49,834 nucleotides of DNA, taken from positions 1 to 49,834 of IMG/VR virus record IMGVR_UViG_3300017917_002384. The stretch is one strand, 5' to 3'. The notes under the pieces were generated by a model that had not been told where the DNA came from, ran no database searches, and was given only the letters and a program-made list of their open reading frames with translations. Origin of the DNA: a virus. The position numbers were made by a program, and so were the translations under genes. Each line of letters opens with the position of its first letter. The stretch's first letter is position 1. Positions 15,787 to 24,424 of the stretch are shown piece after piece.

Positions 15787-17741
15787 GTAAAGAATTCAAA
15801 AAAATAACTAAAGCAAGCGAAACTCGATATGTTTTGGAAACTGTAACAGCAGGTGCAACAGGAGCAGGCGCTATTGCAACTGCTGAAAAGGACCTAGGTG
15901 AAGTGCAGCGTAGAAACCCTGAACCCCCAAAGCCCCGTAACTTCGTTGCTAAGAATGCCAAGATGGGCGGCGCAGGCGCTCACAAGGATAAGAAGAAAGC
16001 ACAAAAACAAGGCGATGTCAAGCATAAGAAGCCATATGCTGAGAATATCGAAATCCTAAAAAACAGATTAGGCCAGTTAAAAGAAAGCATGGCACAATTA
16101 GCTGACGAATCGAGATCGCCTGAGACCCATCAAGCCATCCAACAGGGAAGAATTGAGAGAAAAAAATCCCAGTCTAAGATAAAAGCTATAGCAAGAGATA
16201 GACAAGAAAATCCAAACAAAGCCAAAGATGCATTTGCAGGAATGTTTGGTGGCGACAAGGCAGGTGTTGACAAACTTTCTATTCGAAAAGGTGTGGCGGA
16301 AGGGTTTGATGACGACGAAGATGATTACAGAGAAACTGGCGTTACCCCTGCTGGCCACAAATATACTTGGGTAGCTAAAAAAGATAGTGATGATGTCTAT
16401 ATTCTATATCCGTTAGGGTATCTAAAGTTATATTACGATTATAATTTACGTGGTTTTAATCCAGACATGTCAACCGCGTCGAACTCAATGATCAACGATT
16501 TCTTAAAAAATCATGATGAGGTGATCTCAAAGGACGAAGATTCCATAGAAGAGTTTATCGACTTTATTATGCAAGTAACTGGACCAAATGGTAATCGTAA
16601 AGGTGAGAGAGGTATGTCGGAAGGCTACGATCAAGTCGGTTTCCTAAAACAAATTGTAGCTGACATTTATCCACGCGGGGGCGATAAAGAAGCTTATTTT
16701 CAAATTGCCAAAAAGCAAGTACCTTCAGACTATGCTAACTCTCCTGAATTCAAGAGAGATTTTAGTAAAGCATATGACGACTTTTTCGGTATCGAAGACG
16801 ACGAAGAAGATGATTTCGATTACACTGATTACTCTATGCGTAAAGGTGAAAAGGGTCTAGAAGAAAATAGCGGAATGCGCCTCGTAATGAAAGACGACAA
16901 CGGTCCAAAAGCATTCAAAATTTATAGAGATGTCGAATGGAATGAATTTGTCGTAAAGTTCTTTGTTAACGGACAACATCAAGTTGACGCAGACTACCAC
17001 ACTGACGATAAGAACGATGCGGTAGATACTGCACAGCGATTTATTTCAGACGAGATGGAAGAAGGCTATCATGTAATGCCCGGTATTGATAAAGATCGAT
17101 ATCAAGAAAGACCGGGTCTCGAGGGCCCGTTTACTGCAAAAAATGGAAAAGTAGTGTACTACGATCCGAAAGAAGGACAATATTACGATCCAGATAGCGA
17201 CTTCTATATTTCACACGACGAGTGGGAAGATATGAATCGCATGGCTTCGGAAGGCTTTGACCCAGAGTACGATGATGAAGCAGGGATGGCAGATAATAAC
17301 TTAGAAACTCTCGAGAGAGCAGTTCAAGGCATTGACGAGTTAATCAATGATGGTGATAATTTACCAGAGTGGTGTCAGGAAAAAATTGCCGTGGCAAAGT
17401 CCATGCTAGTCACAGTATGGGATTATATGAAATCTGAAGAGACTGTGAGTGAAGATGCACTTGACGAAAAAGCACCTCCAGGAATGGAAAAAGAAGTGCT
17501 ACGTTTGAAGAAGCAATATCCAAAACAGCCAGAAAAAGCATATGCAACGGCATGGAGTATCTATAATAAGAAGCATGGAAAAAATGAAGAGAAGGATCAA
17601 TATTTCGAATCATTGGAAACCATGTTAGAAAGACAATTGGAACCAGAGATGGGACTAAACGTGTGGAAGCAAAATTTCCTAAATGCCAACCCGTATAGAT
17701 ACCCTCAGTTCAAAAATAAAACGGCTGAAAAAAAAAGATGA
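15783..17741 (+). CDS. Large modular, polyprotein-like phage protein
   Basis: 652 aa from the ATG at 15783 (ATGA overlap); an in-frame ATG four codons earlier is equally open. The protein is a string of short acidic modules separated by repeated G-[VML]-x-E-[GN]-like motifs: GVAE-G (E173), GMSE-G (E280), GLEE-N (E361), EMEE-G (E427), MASE-G (E490) and TVSE-D (E557). These resemble T4 prohead-protease sites (hydrophobic-x-E then a small residue). Modules are 60-170 residues; the last (GMEKEVLRLKKQYPKQPEKAY...) is basic and helical. No catalytic motif is recognised. It ends the operon 80 nt before the 17819 terminator. I infer a processed, packaged internal protein. Confidence 0.6.
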   Translation: MSKEFKKITKASETRYVLETVTAGATGAGAIATAEKDLGEVQRRNPEPPKPRNFVAKNAKMGGAGAHKDKKKAQKQGDVKHKKPYAENIEILKNRLGQLKESMAQLADESRSPETHQAIQQGRIERKKSQSKIKAIARDRQENPNKAKDAFAGMFGGDKAGVDKLSIRKGVAEGFDDDEDDYRETGVTPAGHKYTWVAKKDSDDVYILYPLGYLKLYYDYNLRGFNPDMSTASNSMINDFLKNHDEVISKDEDSIEEFIDFIMQVTGPNGNRKGERGMSEGYDQVGFLKQIVADIYPRGGDKEAYFQIAKKQVPSDYANSPEFKRDFSKAYDDFFGIEDDEEDDFDYTDYSMRKGEKGLEENSGMRLVMKDDNGPKAFKIYRDVEWNEFVVKFFVNGQHQVDADYHTDDKNDAVDTAQRFISDEMEEGYHVMPGIDKDRYQERPGLEGPFTAKNGKVVYYDPKEGQYYDPDSDFYISHDEWEDMNRMASEGFDPEYDDEAGMADNNLETLERAVQGIDELINDGDNLPEWCQEKIAVAKSMLVTVWDYMKSEETVSEDALDEKAPPGMEKEVLRLKKQYPKQPEKAYATAWSIYNKKHGKNEEKDQYFESLETMLERQLEPEMGLNVWKQNFLNANPYRYPQFKNKTAEKKR

Positions 17742-17815
17742 TGGCAACAGCGGCTCATTATAAAGCCCGCCAACCTAAAAAGACAAAATAAGATACTCAA
17801 ATCTTTATTAAATCA
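17742..17815. other. Intergenic stretch before the dsbA promoter
   Basis: A 17-codon ATG frame (17738-17791) overlaps the upstream stop, but it is too short and unsupported to call a gene. Nothing else is recognised before the -35 box at 17816. Confidence 0.4.
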
Positions 17816-17844
17816 TTGATCTCCTTATGCACAACATTTATAAT
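17816..17844 (+). promoter_or_regulatory. Sigma70 promoter for the dsbA-polymerase operon
   Basis: TTGATC (17816-17821), 17 bp, then TATAAT (17839-17844). The -10 lies wholly in the 13-nt loop of the 17819-17859 hairpin. Transcripts should begin near 17851 and keep a clean leader TAAGGAG plus ATG. Confidence 0.75.
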
Positions 17845-17864
17845 AGTGCATAAGGAGATTTTTT
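17819..17864 (+). terminator. Terminator hairpin with the next promoter's -10 in its loop
   Basis: Perfect 14-bp inverted repeat ATCTCCTTATGCAC / GTGCATAAGGAGAT (17819-17832 and 17846-17859), 13-nt loop, then a run of six T (17859-17864). The right arm contains the AAGGAG ribosome site of the 17865 gene, so readthrough RNA would both terminate and hide the ribosome site. Confidence 0.85.
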
Positions 17865-18134
17865 ATGGGTAAAGTATTCGGTGCACCGGAACAAGCAAAA
17901 ATCAAACAGATCATTTCAGAAGGTATGACTGTTATGCAAGAGATCCAAGATTTAACTGAAGGTCTCAATGAAACGATTAAAGCTGTAGCAGAAGAACTAG
18001 AAGTAAAACCAAGTGTTATTCGCAAAGCAATTCGTATCGCTCAAAAGGATCAATGGGACCAAGTGTTCCGAGAATTCGATGATCTAGAAACAATTGTAGA
18101 TATTAGCGGGCATGCCAATAGGCGAGAAGATTGA
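17865..18134 (+). CDS. dsbA: DsbA-like dsDNA-binding late transcription regulator
   Basis: 89 aa, the same length as T4 DsbA, with a comparable helical layout: a central helix, then a K-x-x-A-EELEVKPSVIRKAIRIAQKD segment matching T4's K-DELGVDGKMFNRLLALYHKD in spacing, and an acidic C-terminal helix. T4 DsbA binds double-stranded DNA near late promoters and aids late transcription. Identification is from pattern memory at low identity. It heads the operon leading to DNA polymerase, under the promoter-in-hairpin element. Confidence 0.65.
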   Translation: MGKVFGAPEQAKIKQIISEGMTVMQEIQDLTEGLNETIKAVAEELEVKPSVIRKAIRIAQKDQWDQVFREFDDLETIVDISGHANRRED

Positions 18135-18421
18135 TGAACACGTTGCTAAGTATCTTCAACTGGGCACGCCGAGATTTTCAAGAATGGCCTACTAGGTTTG
18201 TTCTAGAAATCTCAGCATGGCTGATGAGTTTGGGATGCTCTTTAGTTCTAGCAGCAAGTGTTACTGATCCACTGTTCTATTACCTATATCCGATATTCAT
18301 TTTACAATGCGCAATATTCGGTTGGGCGGCGTGGACTCGTAGAAGTACGGGGATGGTTGCAAATTATCTGTTGCTAGTCACAATTGATTGCATCGGTTAC
18401 ATTAGACTACTAAATAGCTAA
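18134..18421 (+). CDS. Small multi-pass membrane protein
   Basis: 95 aa from the ATG at 18134, which overlaps the upstream stop (TGATG). Three hydrophobic segments (about 24-44, 47-66 and 73-92) with a short basic loop (WTRRST) between the second and third. No transporter signature is recognised. Confidence 0.6.
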   Translation: MNTLLSIFNWARRDFQEWPTRFVLEISAWLMSLGCSLVLAASVTDPLFYYLYPIFILQCAIFGWAAWTRRSTGMVANYLLLVTIDCIGYIRLLNS

Positions 18422-18432
18422 GAGAAGGGTTC

Positions 18433-18450
18433 AATCAGCCATAAATGATT
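18433..18450 (+). promoter_or_regulatory. DNA polymerase leader hairpin 1 (loop GCCATAAA)
   Basis: AATCA - GCCATAAA - TGATT: a 5-bp stem with an 8-nt loop, starting 12 nt after the upstream stop. The loop is identical to that of the hairpin 25 nt downstream while the stem sequence differs, the pattern expected of a repeated RNA-protein recognition site. Confidence 0.65.
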
Positions 18451-18459
18451 ATTAGACGG

Positions 18460-18483
18460 TTGCCGGCCATAAACGGTAAGGAG
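18460..18483 (+). promoter_or_regulatory. DNA polymerase leader hairpin 2 overlapping the Shine-Dalgarno
   Basis: TTGCCG - GCCATAAA - CGGTAA (18460-18479): a 6-bp stem with one G-U pair and an 8-nt loop. The AAGGAG ribosome site (18478-18483) begins inside the 3' arm, 5 nt before the ATG. T4 gene 43 has a similar operator, a short stem with an 8-nt loop next to the Shine-Dalgarno, bound by gp43 to repress its own translation. The loop sequence here differs from the T4 one. Confidence 0.7.
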
Positions 18484-18488
18484 AATAA

Positions 18489-21158
18489 ATGAGTTATGTA
18501 GATGCCATTTGGGATCGAGACAAAGATGCGGTTCTTGTTGTCGAAAGAGATCCTAAAAAAGGTAGAATTTATCAAGAGTATCCAGCTAGATACACATTTT
18601 ACTACCCCGATCCAAAGGGAAAGTACAAGTCGATTTACAACGAATCGTTAACTAAAGTTGTTACTAGATCATATAAAGACTTCCAAAAAGAATTAAGAAT
18701 TCACTCTAGTCACAAGCTATACGAATCTGACATCAATCCAGTATTCAAAACTTTAGAAGAAAATTATCTCGGTGCAGAAGCGCCAAAGCTCAACGTAGCG
18801 TTTTGGGACATTGAGGTGGACTTCGATCCAGAACGTGGCTATGCATCTCCCGACGATGCATTTATGCCAATTACTGCGATTGCTGTTCACCTACAATGGT
18901 TAGACACGCTAGTCTGCTTGGCAGTTCCCCCAAAGACTTTGACAATGGAGCAGGCACTCGAGCAAGTAAAAGATTTTCCGAACACGCACTTGTTTGAAAC
19001 AGAAGCAGAAATGCTTGAGATGTTCTTACAACTGATTGAGGATGCCGATGTACTAAGCGGGTGGAACAGTGAGGGCTTTGATATGCCATATACTGTTAAT
19101 CGAATAACGAAGGCACTGAGCAAAGAAGATACCCGCAGACTATGCTTGTGGGGGCAAATGCCAAAAAAACGAGAGTACGAGAAGTATGGAAAAAAGGCTA
19201 CTACTTATGACCTGGTTGGTCGTGTTCATTTGGACAGTCTCGAGCTGTACCGCAAATACACATACGAAGAGCGTCACTCATACAGACTGGACGCAATCGG
19301 AGAAATGGAAGTAGGCGAAAGCAAGACAGTTTACGAGGGCACACTTGACCAGCTGTATAACAATGACTTTAAGAAGTTTATTGAATATAACAGACAAGAT
19401 ACTGCACTGTTGGATAAACTAGACAAGAAGCTAAAGTTCCTAGATCTTGCTAATACGCTGGCTCACGAATGTACTGTGTTGTTACAGACTACAATGGGCG
19501 CAGTAGCTGTTACTGAGCAAGCAATTGTAAACGAAGCACATCATCGTGGTCTAATTGTACCTAGCCGACCAAAAAGAGACGACTCTGAAAGCAATCAAGC
19601 TGCTGGTGCATATGTTGCGTACCCTAAAAAAGGACTACACGATTGGATTGGATCAATCGATATTAACTCACTGTATCCAAGTACAATTCGTGCGTTAAAC
19701 ATGGGTCCGGAAACCATTGTAGGACAGCTACGCCAAGATAAGACTGACCAATACATTCAAGAACAAATGATTATGCACAAAAAGTCATTTGCAGCAGCTT
19801 GGGAAGGCATGTTCGGGTCTTTGGAATACGAAGCAGTGATGCGCAAAGACAAAGCGTTTGAGATCACCGTAGATTGGGAAAACGGAGAAAGTACTGTGTT
19901 AAGTGCGGCCGAAGTTTACAACTTGATTTATGAAAGCAATCAACCATGGATGCTAAGTGCTAATGGTACTATATTCACACACGAAATTGAAGGAATCATT
20001 CCAGGACTGCTAAAGCGTTGGTATGCTGAACGTAAAGACATGCAGAAAAAACTCAAGGCAGCTATTGATGCAGGGAATAAGATTGAAGAAGAATATTGGG
20101 ACAAGCGTCAGTTGGTTAAGAAGATTAACTTGAACAGCTTGTACGGCGCTATTCTTAACCCAGGTTGTAGATTCTTCGATAAGCGTATTGGACAATCAAC
20201 TACTCTCACTGGGCGACAAATTGCCAAGCATATGGCAGGAAAAGTCAATGAGATGATTACTGGTGAATTTAACCATGTCGGCAAAGCTGTAATTTACGGG
20301 GATACTGACTCCTGTTATTTTTCTGCATATACTACGTTAAAGAACGACATCAACAAGAATCTCATTCCATGGAATAGAGATATTGTTGTCCAGCTGTATG
20401 ATCAAATAGCAGAAGGTGTTAATGCTACATTCCCCGATTTTATGTTGGATGCTTTTCACTGTCCGAAGAGTCGTGGTGAAGTTATCAAAGGTGGTCGAGA
20501 AATCGTTGCAGTCAAAGGCTTGTTTATTACTAAGAAGAGATATGCAGTGCTTTACTACGATAAGGACGGCAAAAGATATGACACCGACGGAAAGCCAGGA
20601 AAGATTAAAGCAATGGGCTTAGACCTTAAGCGAAGCGATACTCCTGAATTCATGCAGAAGTTCCTCGAAGAGATCCTAACCAAAGTACTTAATGGTGCTG
20701 AAGAACAAGAAGTTCTTGATATGATTAGTGAGTTTAGAACTGCCTTCAAAGCTAGACCTGGTTGGGAAAAAGGTAGTCCAAAACGTGCTAACAATATTAC
20801 CGAATATCAAGCTAAGGAACAAAAGCAAGGTAAGGCAAATATGCCAGGTCACGTTAGAGCTGCAATCAACTGGAATACATTGAAACGTATGAATGGCGAC
20901 AAATACTCGATGCAAATCGTTGACGGTATGAAAGTCATCGTATGCAAACTCAAAGATAACCCACTAGGGTATACATCAGTAGCTTATCCAGTTGACGAAA
21001 TGCGACTACCAAAATGGTTCCAGGATTTACCGTTCGATCATAATGAAATGGAAAGTACTATTATCGACAACAAGTTAGATAACTTAATCGGTGTACTCGA
21101 GTGGGACATAACAAGTACCGAAACTAAAAATACGTTCAATAGTTTATTTGATTTTTGA
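18489..21158 (+). CDS. 43: Family B DNA polymerase (T4 gp43-like)
   Basis: 889 aa (T4 gp43 is 898). The 3'-5' exonuclease motifs are FWDIEVDF (D107, E109), WNSEGFDMPY and YNRQDTALLDKL. The polymerase motifs are A, DINSLYPS (D391), B, KKINLNSLYG (about 544), and C, YGDTDSCYF (D605). The C-terminus ends SLFDF, matching the clamp-binding tail of T4 gp43. It replicates the phage genome with gp45, gp44/62 and helicase. The clamp gene follows directly. Translation is probably autoregulated through the two leader hairpins. Confidence 0.97.
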   Translation: MSYVDAIWDRDKDAVLVVERDPKKGRIYQEYPARYTFYYPDPKGKYKSIYNESLTKVVTRSYKDFQKELRIHSSHKLYESDINPVFKTLEENYLGAEAPKLNVAFWDIEVDFDPERGYASPDDAFMPITAIAVHLQWLDTLVCLAVPPKTLTMEQALEQVKDFPNTHLFETEAEMLEMFLQLIEDADVLSGWNSEGFDMPYTVNRITKALSKEDTRRLCLWGQMPKKREYEKYGKKATTYDLVGRVHLDSLELYRKYTYEERHSYRLDAIGEMEVGESKTVYEGTLDQLYNNDFKKFIEYNRQDTALLDKLDKKLKFLDLANTLAHECTVLLQTTMGAVAVTEQAIVNEAHHRGLIVPSRPKRDDSESNQAAGAYVAYPKKGLHDWIGSIDINSLYPSTIRALNMGPETIVGQLRQDKTDQYIQEQMIMHKKSFAAAWEGMFGSLEYEAVMRKDKAFEITVDWENGESTVLSAAEVYNLIYESNQPWMLSANGTIFTHEIEGIIPGLLKRWYAERKDMQKKLKAAIDAGNKIEEEYWDKRQLVKKINLNSLYGAILNPGCRFFDKRIGQSTTLTGRQIAKHMAGKVNEMITGEFNHVGKAVIYGDTDSCYFSAYTTLKNDINKNLIPWNRDIVVQLYDQIAEGVNATFPDFMLDAFHCPKSRGEVIKGGREIVAVKGLFITKKRYAVLYYDKDGKRYDTDGKPGKIKAMGLDLKRSDTPEFMQKFLEEILTKVLNGAEEQEVLDMISEFRTAFKARPGWEKGSPKRANNITEYQAKEQKQGKANMPGHVRAAINWNTLKRMNGDKYSMQIVDGMKVIVCKLKDNPLGYTSVAYPVDEMRLPKWFQDLPFDHNEMESTIIDNKLDNLIGVLEWDITSTETKNTFNSLFDF

Positions 21159-21169
21159 TAATATTTCTG

Positions 21170-21198
21170 TTGACTATTTAATAAGGCCTAAATACAAT
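21170..21198 (+). promoter_or_regulatory. Sigma70 promoter for the sliding clamp gene
   Basis: TTGACT (21170-21175), 17 bp, TACAAT (21193-21198). It lies in the 60-bp gap between polymerase and clamp, with the start expected near 21205 and an AAAGGA ribosome site downstream. This gives the clamp its own transcript in addition to polymerase readthrough. Confidence 0.7.
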
Positions 21199-21218
21199 TT
21201 ATACAAAGGAAAATTATA

Positions 21219-21950
21219 ATGAAAGACATTCTTACAGATATCGTAGCACATACACATAGCCTAGGCATTTTGCCTCTAGTCAAAGTAACCGGTGAAAACG
21301 GAACTACAATGATCGAGTCAATGGCAGAAGATCGAAGTGTTGTATTAAGTGCTAAAACAAAAACGCAAGTATCAGAGTTCGATGGTGTTTTTGGCATGCC
21401 AAACTTGGATAAACTGAGTTTCCATTTGCGAAACCCAGAATACAAGGAAAACGCAAAGATCGACGTTGTCAAAGCTCAAAGAAACGGTGTCGACATGCCA
21501 GTGGGACTACATTTTGAAAATGCAGCAAAAGACTTCGTTAATGATTATCGCTTTATGAGTACAGAAATCATTAACGAAAAACTACGCACTGTTAAATTCA
21601 GAGGTGCGGTTTGGGATATCGAATTTGAACCTACTATTGCTAGTATTGCCAAACTAAAACTACAGGCAGGTGCACATACTGAAGAAAATGTTTTCCAAGT
21701 TAAAGTGGACAACGGCAATTTAATTTTCTTCTTCGGTGATGCAAGCACACACGCAGGTAGCTTTACTTTCCAAGCTGGTGTTACTGGAAAGTTAAAACAA
21801 GTATGGGCATGGCCAGTCACTCATGTATTAAGTATCCTTAACTTAGACGGTGACAAGACTATGCGAATTGCAGACGCAGGTGTTATGCAAATTACCGTAG
21901 ACTCTGGCTTAGCCGAATACAACTACATTCTGCCAGCACAAAGCAAGTAA
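21219..21950 (+). CDS. 45: Sliding clamp (T4 gp45-like)
   Basis: 243 aa (T4 gp45 is 228). It has the two-domain clamp organisation with a VFGMPNLDKL strand-helix near residue 50 and a C-terminal repeat ending AEYNYILPAQSK. The identification rests on size, position directly after gp43 and pattern similarity to phage clamps. The trimeric clamp gives gp43 processivity and in T4 is also the mobile activator of late promoters. Its stop overlaps the next ATG (TAATG). Confidence 0.88.
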   Translation: MKDILTDIVAHTHSLGILPLVKVTGENGTTMIESMAEDRSVVLSAKTKTQVSEFDGVFGMPNLDKLSFHLRNPEYKENAKIDVVKAQRNGVDMPVGLHFENAAKDFVNDYRFMSTEIINEKLRTVKFRGAVWDIEFEPTIASIAKLKLQAGAHTEENVFQVKVDNGNLIFFFGDASTHAGSFTFQAGVTGKLKQVWAWPVTHVLSILNLDGDKTMRIADAGVMQITVDSGLAEYNYILPAQSK

Positions 21951-23515
21951 TGAACACTAACTTAACTGCAACTCAGAAAGACTATGCGTATTTCCTGCCA
22001 GCAACGTCGGGATTTTACTCATCGTTCATAGGGTATCAAAGACATAGATACCCTCATGTGGACCCTAGCCGGATACCTCAAAATTTCGTTAACGACGTAG
22101 AAAGTCTTAACTTTTTAGAGCCCGGCAAAGGGTTATTCGAATACGACCACTGTTTATACAGTGCAGGCCACGCCAATCTAGATTTAACTAAAAATGATGA
22201 TAAAGAATCTCTTTTTAGAAATCGAAAGAGAGATGGGTCAAGTTGGGTACTAGGTGACTCTGGCGGATTCCAAATTGGTAAGGGCAAGTGGGCCGCTGAT
22301 TGGAAAGATCCTAATTGTCCAGCTGCTATGAAGAAGAGAAAGCAAGTCCTTAATTGGATGGATACACTTATGGACTACGGGATGTGTTTAGATATCCCAG
22401 CTTGGGTAGCTAAAAATCCAGAAGGATCTGCTGCAAGCAAAATATCTTCTTATGCAGAAGCCGTACGAGGTACTGACATTAACAATGAGTACTTCATTAA
22501 CAATCGAAATGGAAACTGCAAGTTCTTAAACGTACTGCAAGGCGAAAATCACACGCAAGCCGATGATTGGTATGATCGCATGAAGAAATATTGCGATACT
22601 AAAATATACGGTGACCGTGCATTTAATGGTTGGGGTATGGGAGGACAAAACATGTGTGATGTCCACTTAGTACTCAAAAGGTTAGTAGCATTGAGATTCG
22701 ATGGCTTACTAGAAAAAGGCCAACACGATTGGATGCACTTTCTCGGAACTAGTAGACTTGAATGGGCACTTCTGTTAACTGATATTCAACGAGCTGTAAG
22801 GAAATATCACAATGAAAACTTTACCATATCTTTTGATTGCGCATCGCCGTTTCTTGCAACAGCAAACGGACAAATTTATGTCCAAACAGAAATCGAAGAT
22901 CGCAAAAAGTGGACATACCGGATGCTTCCTAGTGTCGACAACAAAAACTATGCAACCGACACTAGATTATTCAAAGATGTTGTAATTCAAGACGGTCACT
23001 TCAAGAACTTCGAAAACAGTCCTATCATCGACGGTGTTAAGATGAATGAAATATGCGTCTATGCACCAGGCAACCTAAATAAGCTAGGTAAAGAAAACAA
23101 GACATCATGGGATAGTTTTACCTATGCTATTATGATGGGACACAATGTATGGATGCACATCAATGCCGTACAGGAAGCAAACCGACAGTACGATGCTGGA
23201 CTCTGTCCGCAGAAGCTAGTAGATGAAAGATTTGAAAGAGTGTATTTTAGAGATGTAGTCAATGAAATCTTTGCAACTAGTGATAAAGGAAAAGCAGAAT
23301 CTATTATAGAACAATATAATAAATTTTGGCAATCTATACCAGGAACTCGAGGAGCAACTGGGAAAAAAGCTATTAATGCAAGTGCCACATATAACAAGTT
23401 CTTCGACGAAGTCACTGAACCAGTTGTACAATCTTCTGAGGACGGTGAGTTTTCGGAAGAAGTTGAAAATAAACTAAATCATCTTGAAGAAGATTTGGAT
23501 AACGACACAATCTAA
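21950..23515 (+). CDS. TGT-like transglycosylase, probable DpdA-type DNA 7-deazaguanine transferase
   Basis: 521 aa. GDSGGFQIGKGKW (about residues 102-114) matches the tRNA-guanine transglycosylase DSGGFQ motif with its catalytic Asp. HFLGTSRLEWALLLTDI and SFDCASPFLATANGQ (about 263-308) match the later G-x-G helix and the nucleophile D-C-x-P region. The usual CxCxxC...H zinc site of tRNA TGT is not evident. DpdA proteins are TGT relatives that exchange guanine for preQ0-type bases in DNA and protect phages from restriction. QueD-like and QueE-like genes follow within 7 kb, supporting a DNA-modification role. The target (DNA or tRNA) is inferred. Confidence 0.75.
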   Translation: MNTNLTATQKDYAYFLPATSGFYSSFIGYQRHRYPHVDPSRIPQNFVNDVESLNFLEPGKGLFEYDHCLYSAGHANLDLTKNDDKESLFRNRKRDGSSWVLGDSGGFQIGKGKWAADWKDPNCPAAMKKRKQVLNWMDTLMDYGMCLDIPAWVAKNPEGSAASKISSYAEAVRGTDINNEYFINNRNGNCKFLNVLQGENHTQADDWYDRMKKYCDTKIYGDRAFNGWGMGGQNMCDVHLVLKRLVALRFDGLLEKGQHDWMHFLGTSRLEWALLLTDIQRAVRKYHNENFTISFDCASPFLATANGQIYVQTEIEDRKKWTYRMLPSVDNKNYATDTRLFKDVVIQDGHFKNFENSPIIDGVKMNEICVYAPGNLNKLGKENKTSWDSFTYAIMMGHNVWMHINAVQEANRQYDAGLCPQKLVDERFERVYFRDVVNEIFATSDKGKAESIIEQYNKFWQSIPGTRGATGKKAINASATYNKFFDEVTEPVVQSSEDGEFSEEVENKLNHLEEDLDNDTI

Positions 23516-23519
23516 CATC

Positions 23520-23536
23520 GGGGGCCCAGTGCCCCC
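23520..23536 (+). terminator. GC-rich hairpin
   Basis: GGGGGC - CCAGT - GCCCCC: a 6-bp all-GC stem right after the TGT-like gene, followed by TCTATT rather than a pure T run. It may be a weak terminator or an RNA 3'-end stabiliser; its GC content stands out strongly from the flanks. Confidence 0.5.
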
Positions 23537-23551
23537 TCTATTAATCAAAAA

Positions 23552-24424
23552 ATGAAAGCATTAATTATAGGAATGGGTATTGGGCAGCTATACCATTCTG
23601 TTTTTTCAAGCCTAGGATACTCTATTGATACTGTAGATTCGAACCTATCAAAGAATGCAACATTTACTAGCATCGATAATATCTCAGATAGCTATGATAT
23701 TGCAGTAATTTGTACCCCGAACTTCACTCACGAATCTGTAGCAAGATCGATTGCAAACAATTGCAAAATTGTGTTAATTGAAAAACCAGGTGTTAAAGAC
23801 TCATCTGCTTGGGAACAATTAGTAATCGACTTCCCGAACACTCGATTTATGATGGTCAAGAACAATCAATATCGAGATGAAATTAAAGAATTTCAAAGAC
23901 TAGCAGATTCTAGTTCGCATGTGTATGTAGTATGGAATAATAAAAATAGAATTCCTAATCCCGGTAGTTGGTTTACAGATAAAGATCTAGCATTTGGCGG
24001 TGTTAGTAGAGACTTGCTACCGCATATGCTAAGTTATTACACGCAATTAACTGATTACCGTACAGGATCGAAATTATTTTCTGTATCAGATCAACGGCAT
24101 ACGCTAGCCACTGTCGACTCTACAGATTACGGAACCGTCAATAAAAATGGTGTTTACAATGTGGACGATTATGCCTCGATTACATTTACTAATTCTAACA
24201 AGAGTTGGAGTTTAAGTGCAGACTGGAAAAATGACAAGGACGACGATGTTTATATTAGTTTTGCCAATACTTATAGTGCAATAAAACATAAACTAGGATT
24301 ATGTCCAGAATCTGCTTATAAAAAAATGATCGAGACTGCGATAGAAAACCTAAATAACAATGAGTTCTGGAAGAATCAATATGAGCAGGATTTGTGGATA
24401 CATCAACAAATAGAGAAAATATGA
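23552..24424 (+). CDS. Gfo/Idh/MocA-family oxidoreductase
   Basis: 290 aa. The N-terminal Rossmann fold has the dinucleotide loop IIGMGIGQLY (residues 4-13), then VICTPNFTHE (about 51-60) and IEKPG (about 75-79), the E-K-P motif of Gfo/Idh/MocA enzymes. These NAD(P)-dependent enzymes usually oxidise or reduce sugars or cyclitols. The catalytic His/Asp region is less clear (SRDLLPHMLSYY near 150-160 fits). It overlaps the next dehydrogenase by ATGA, so the two are probably a pathway unit. Confidence 0.8.
   Translation: MKALIIGMGIGQLYHSVFSSLGYSIDTVDSNLSKNATFTSIDNISDSYDIAVICTPNFTHESVARSIANNCKIVLIEKPGVKDSSAWEQLVIDFPNTRFMMVKNNQYRDEIKEFQRLADSSSHVYVVWNNKNRIPNPGSWFTDKDLAFGGVSRDLLPHMLSYYTQLTDYRTGSKLFSVSDQRHTLATVDSTDYGTVNKNGVYNVDDYASITFTNSNKSWSLSADWKNDKDDDVYISFANTYSAIKHKLGLCPESAYKKMIETAIENLNNNEFWKNQYEQDLWIHQQIEKI

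Noticed and set aside
17738-17791. 17-codon ORF after the modular protein
   Set aside because: Too short, with no homology or ribosome-site support; possibly chance.
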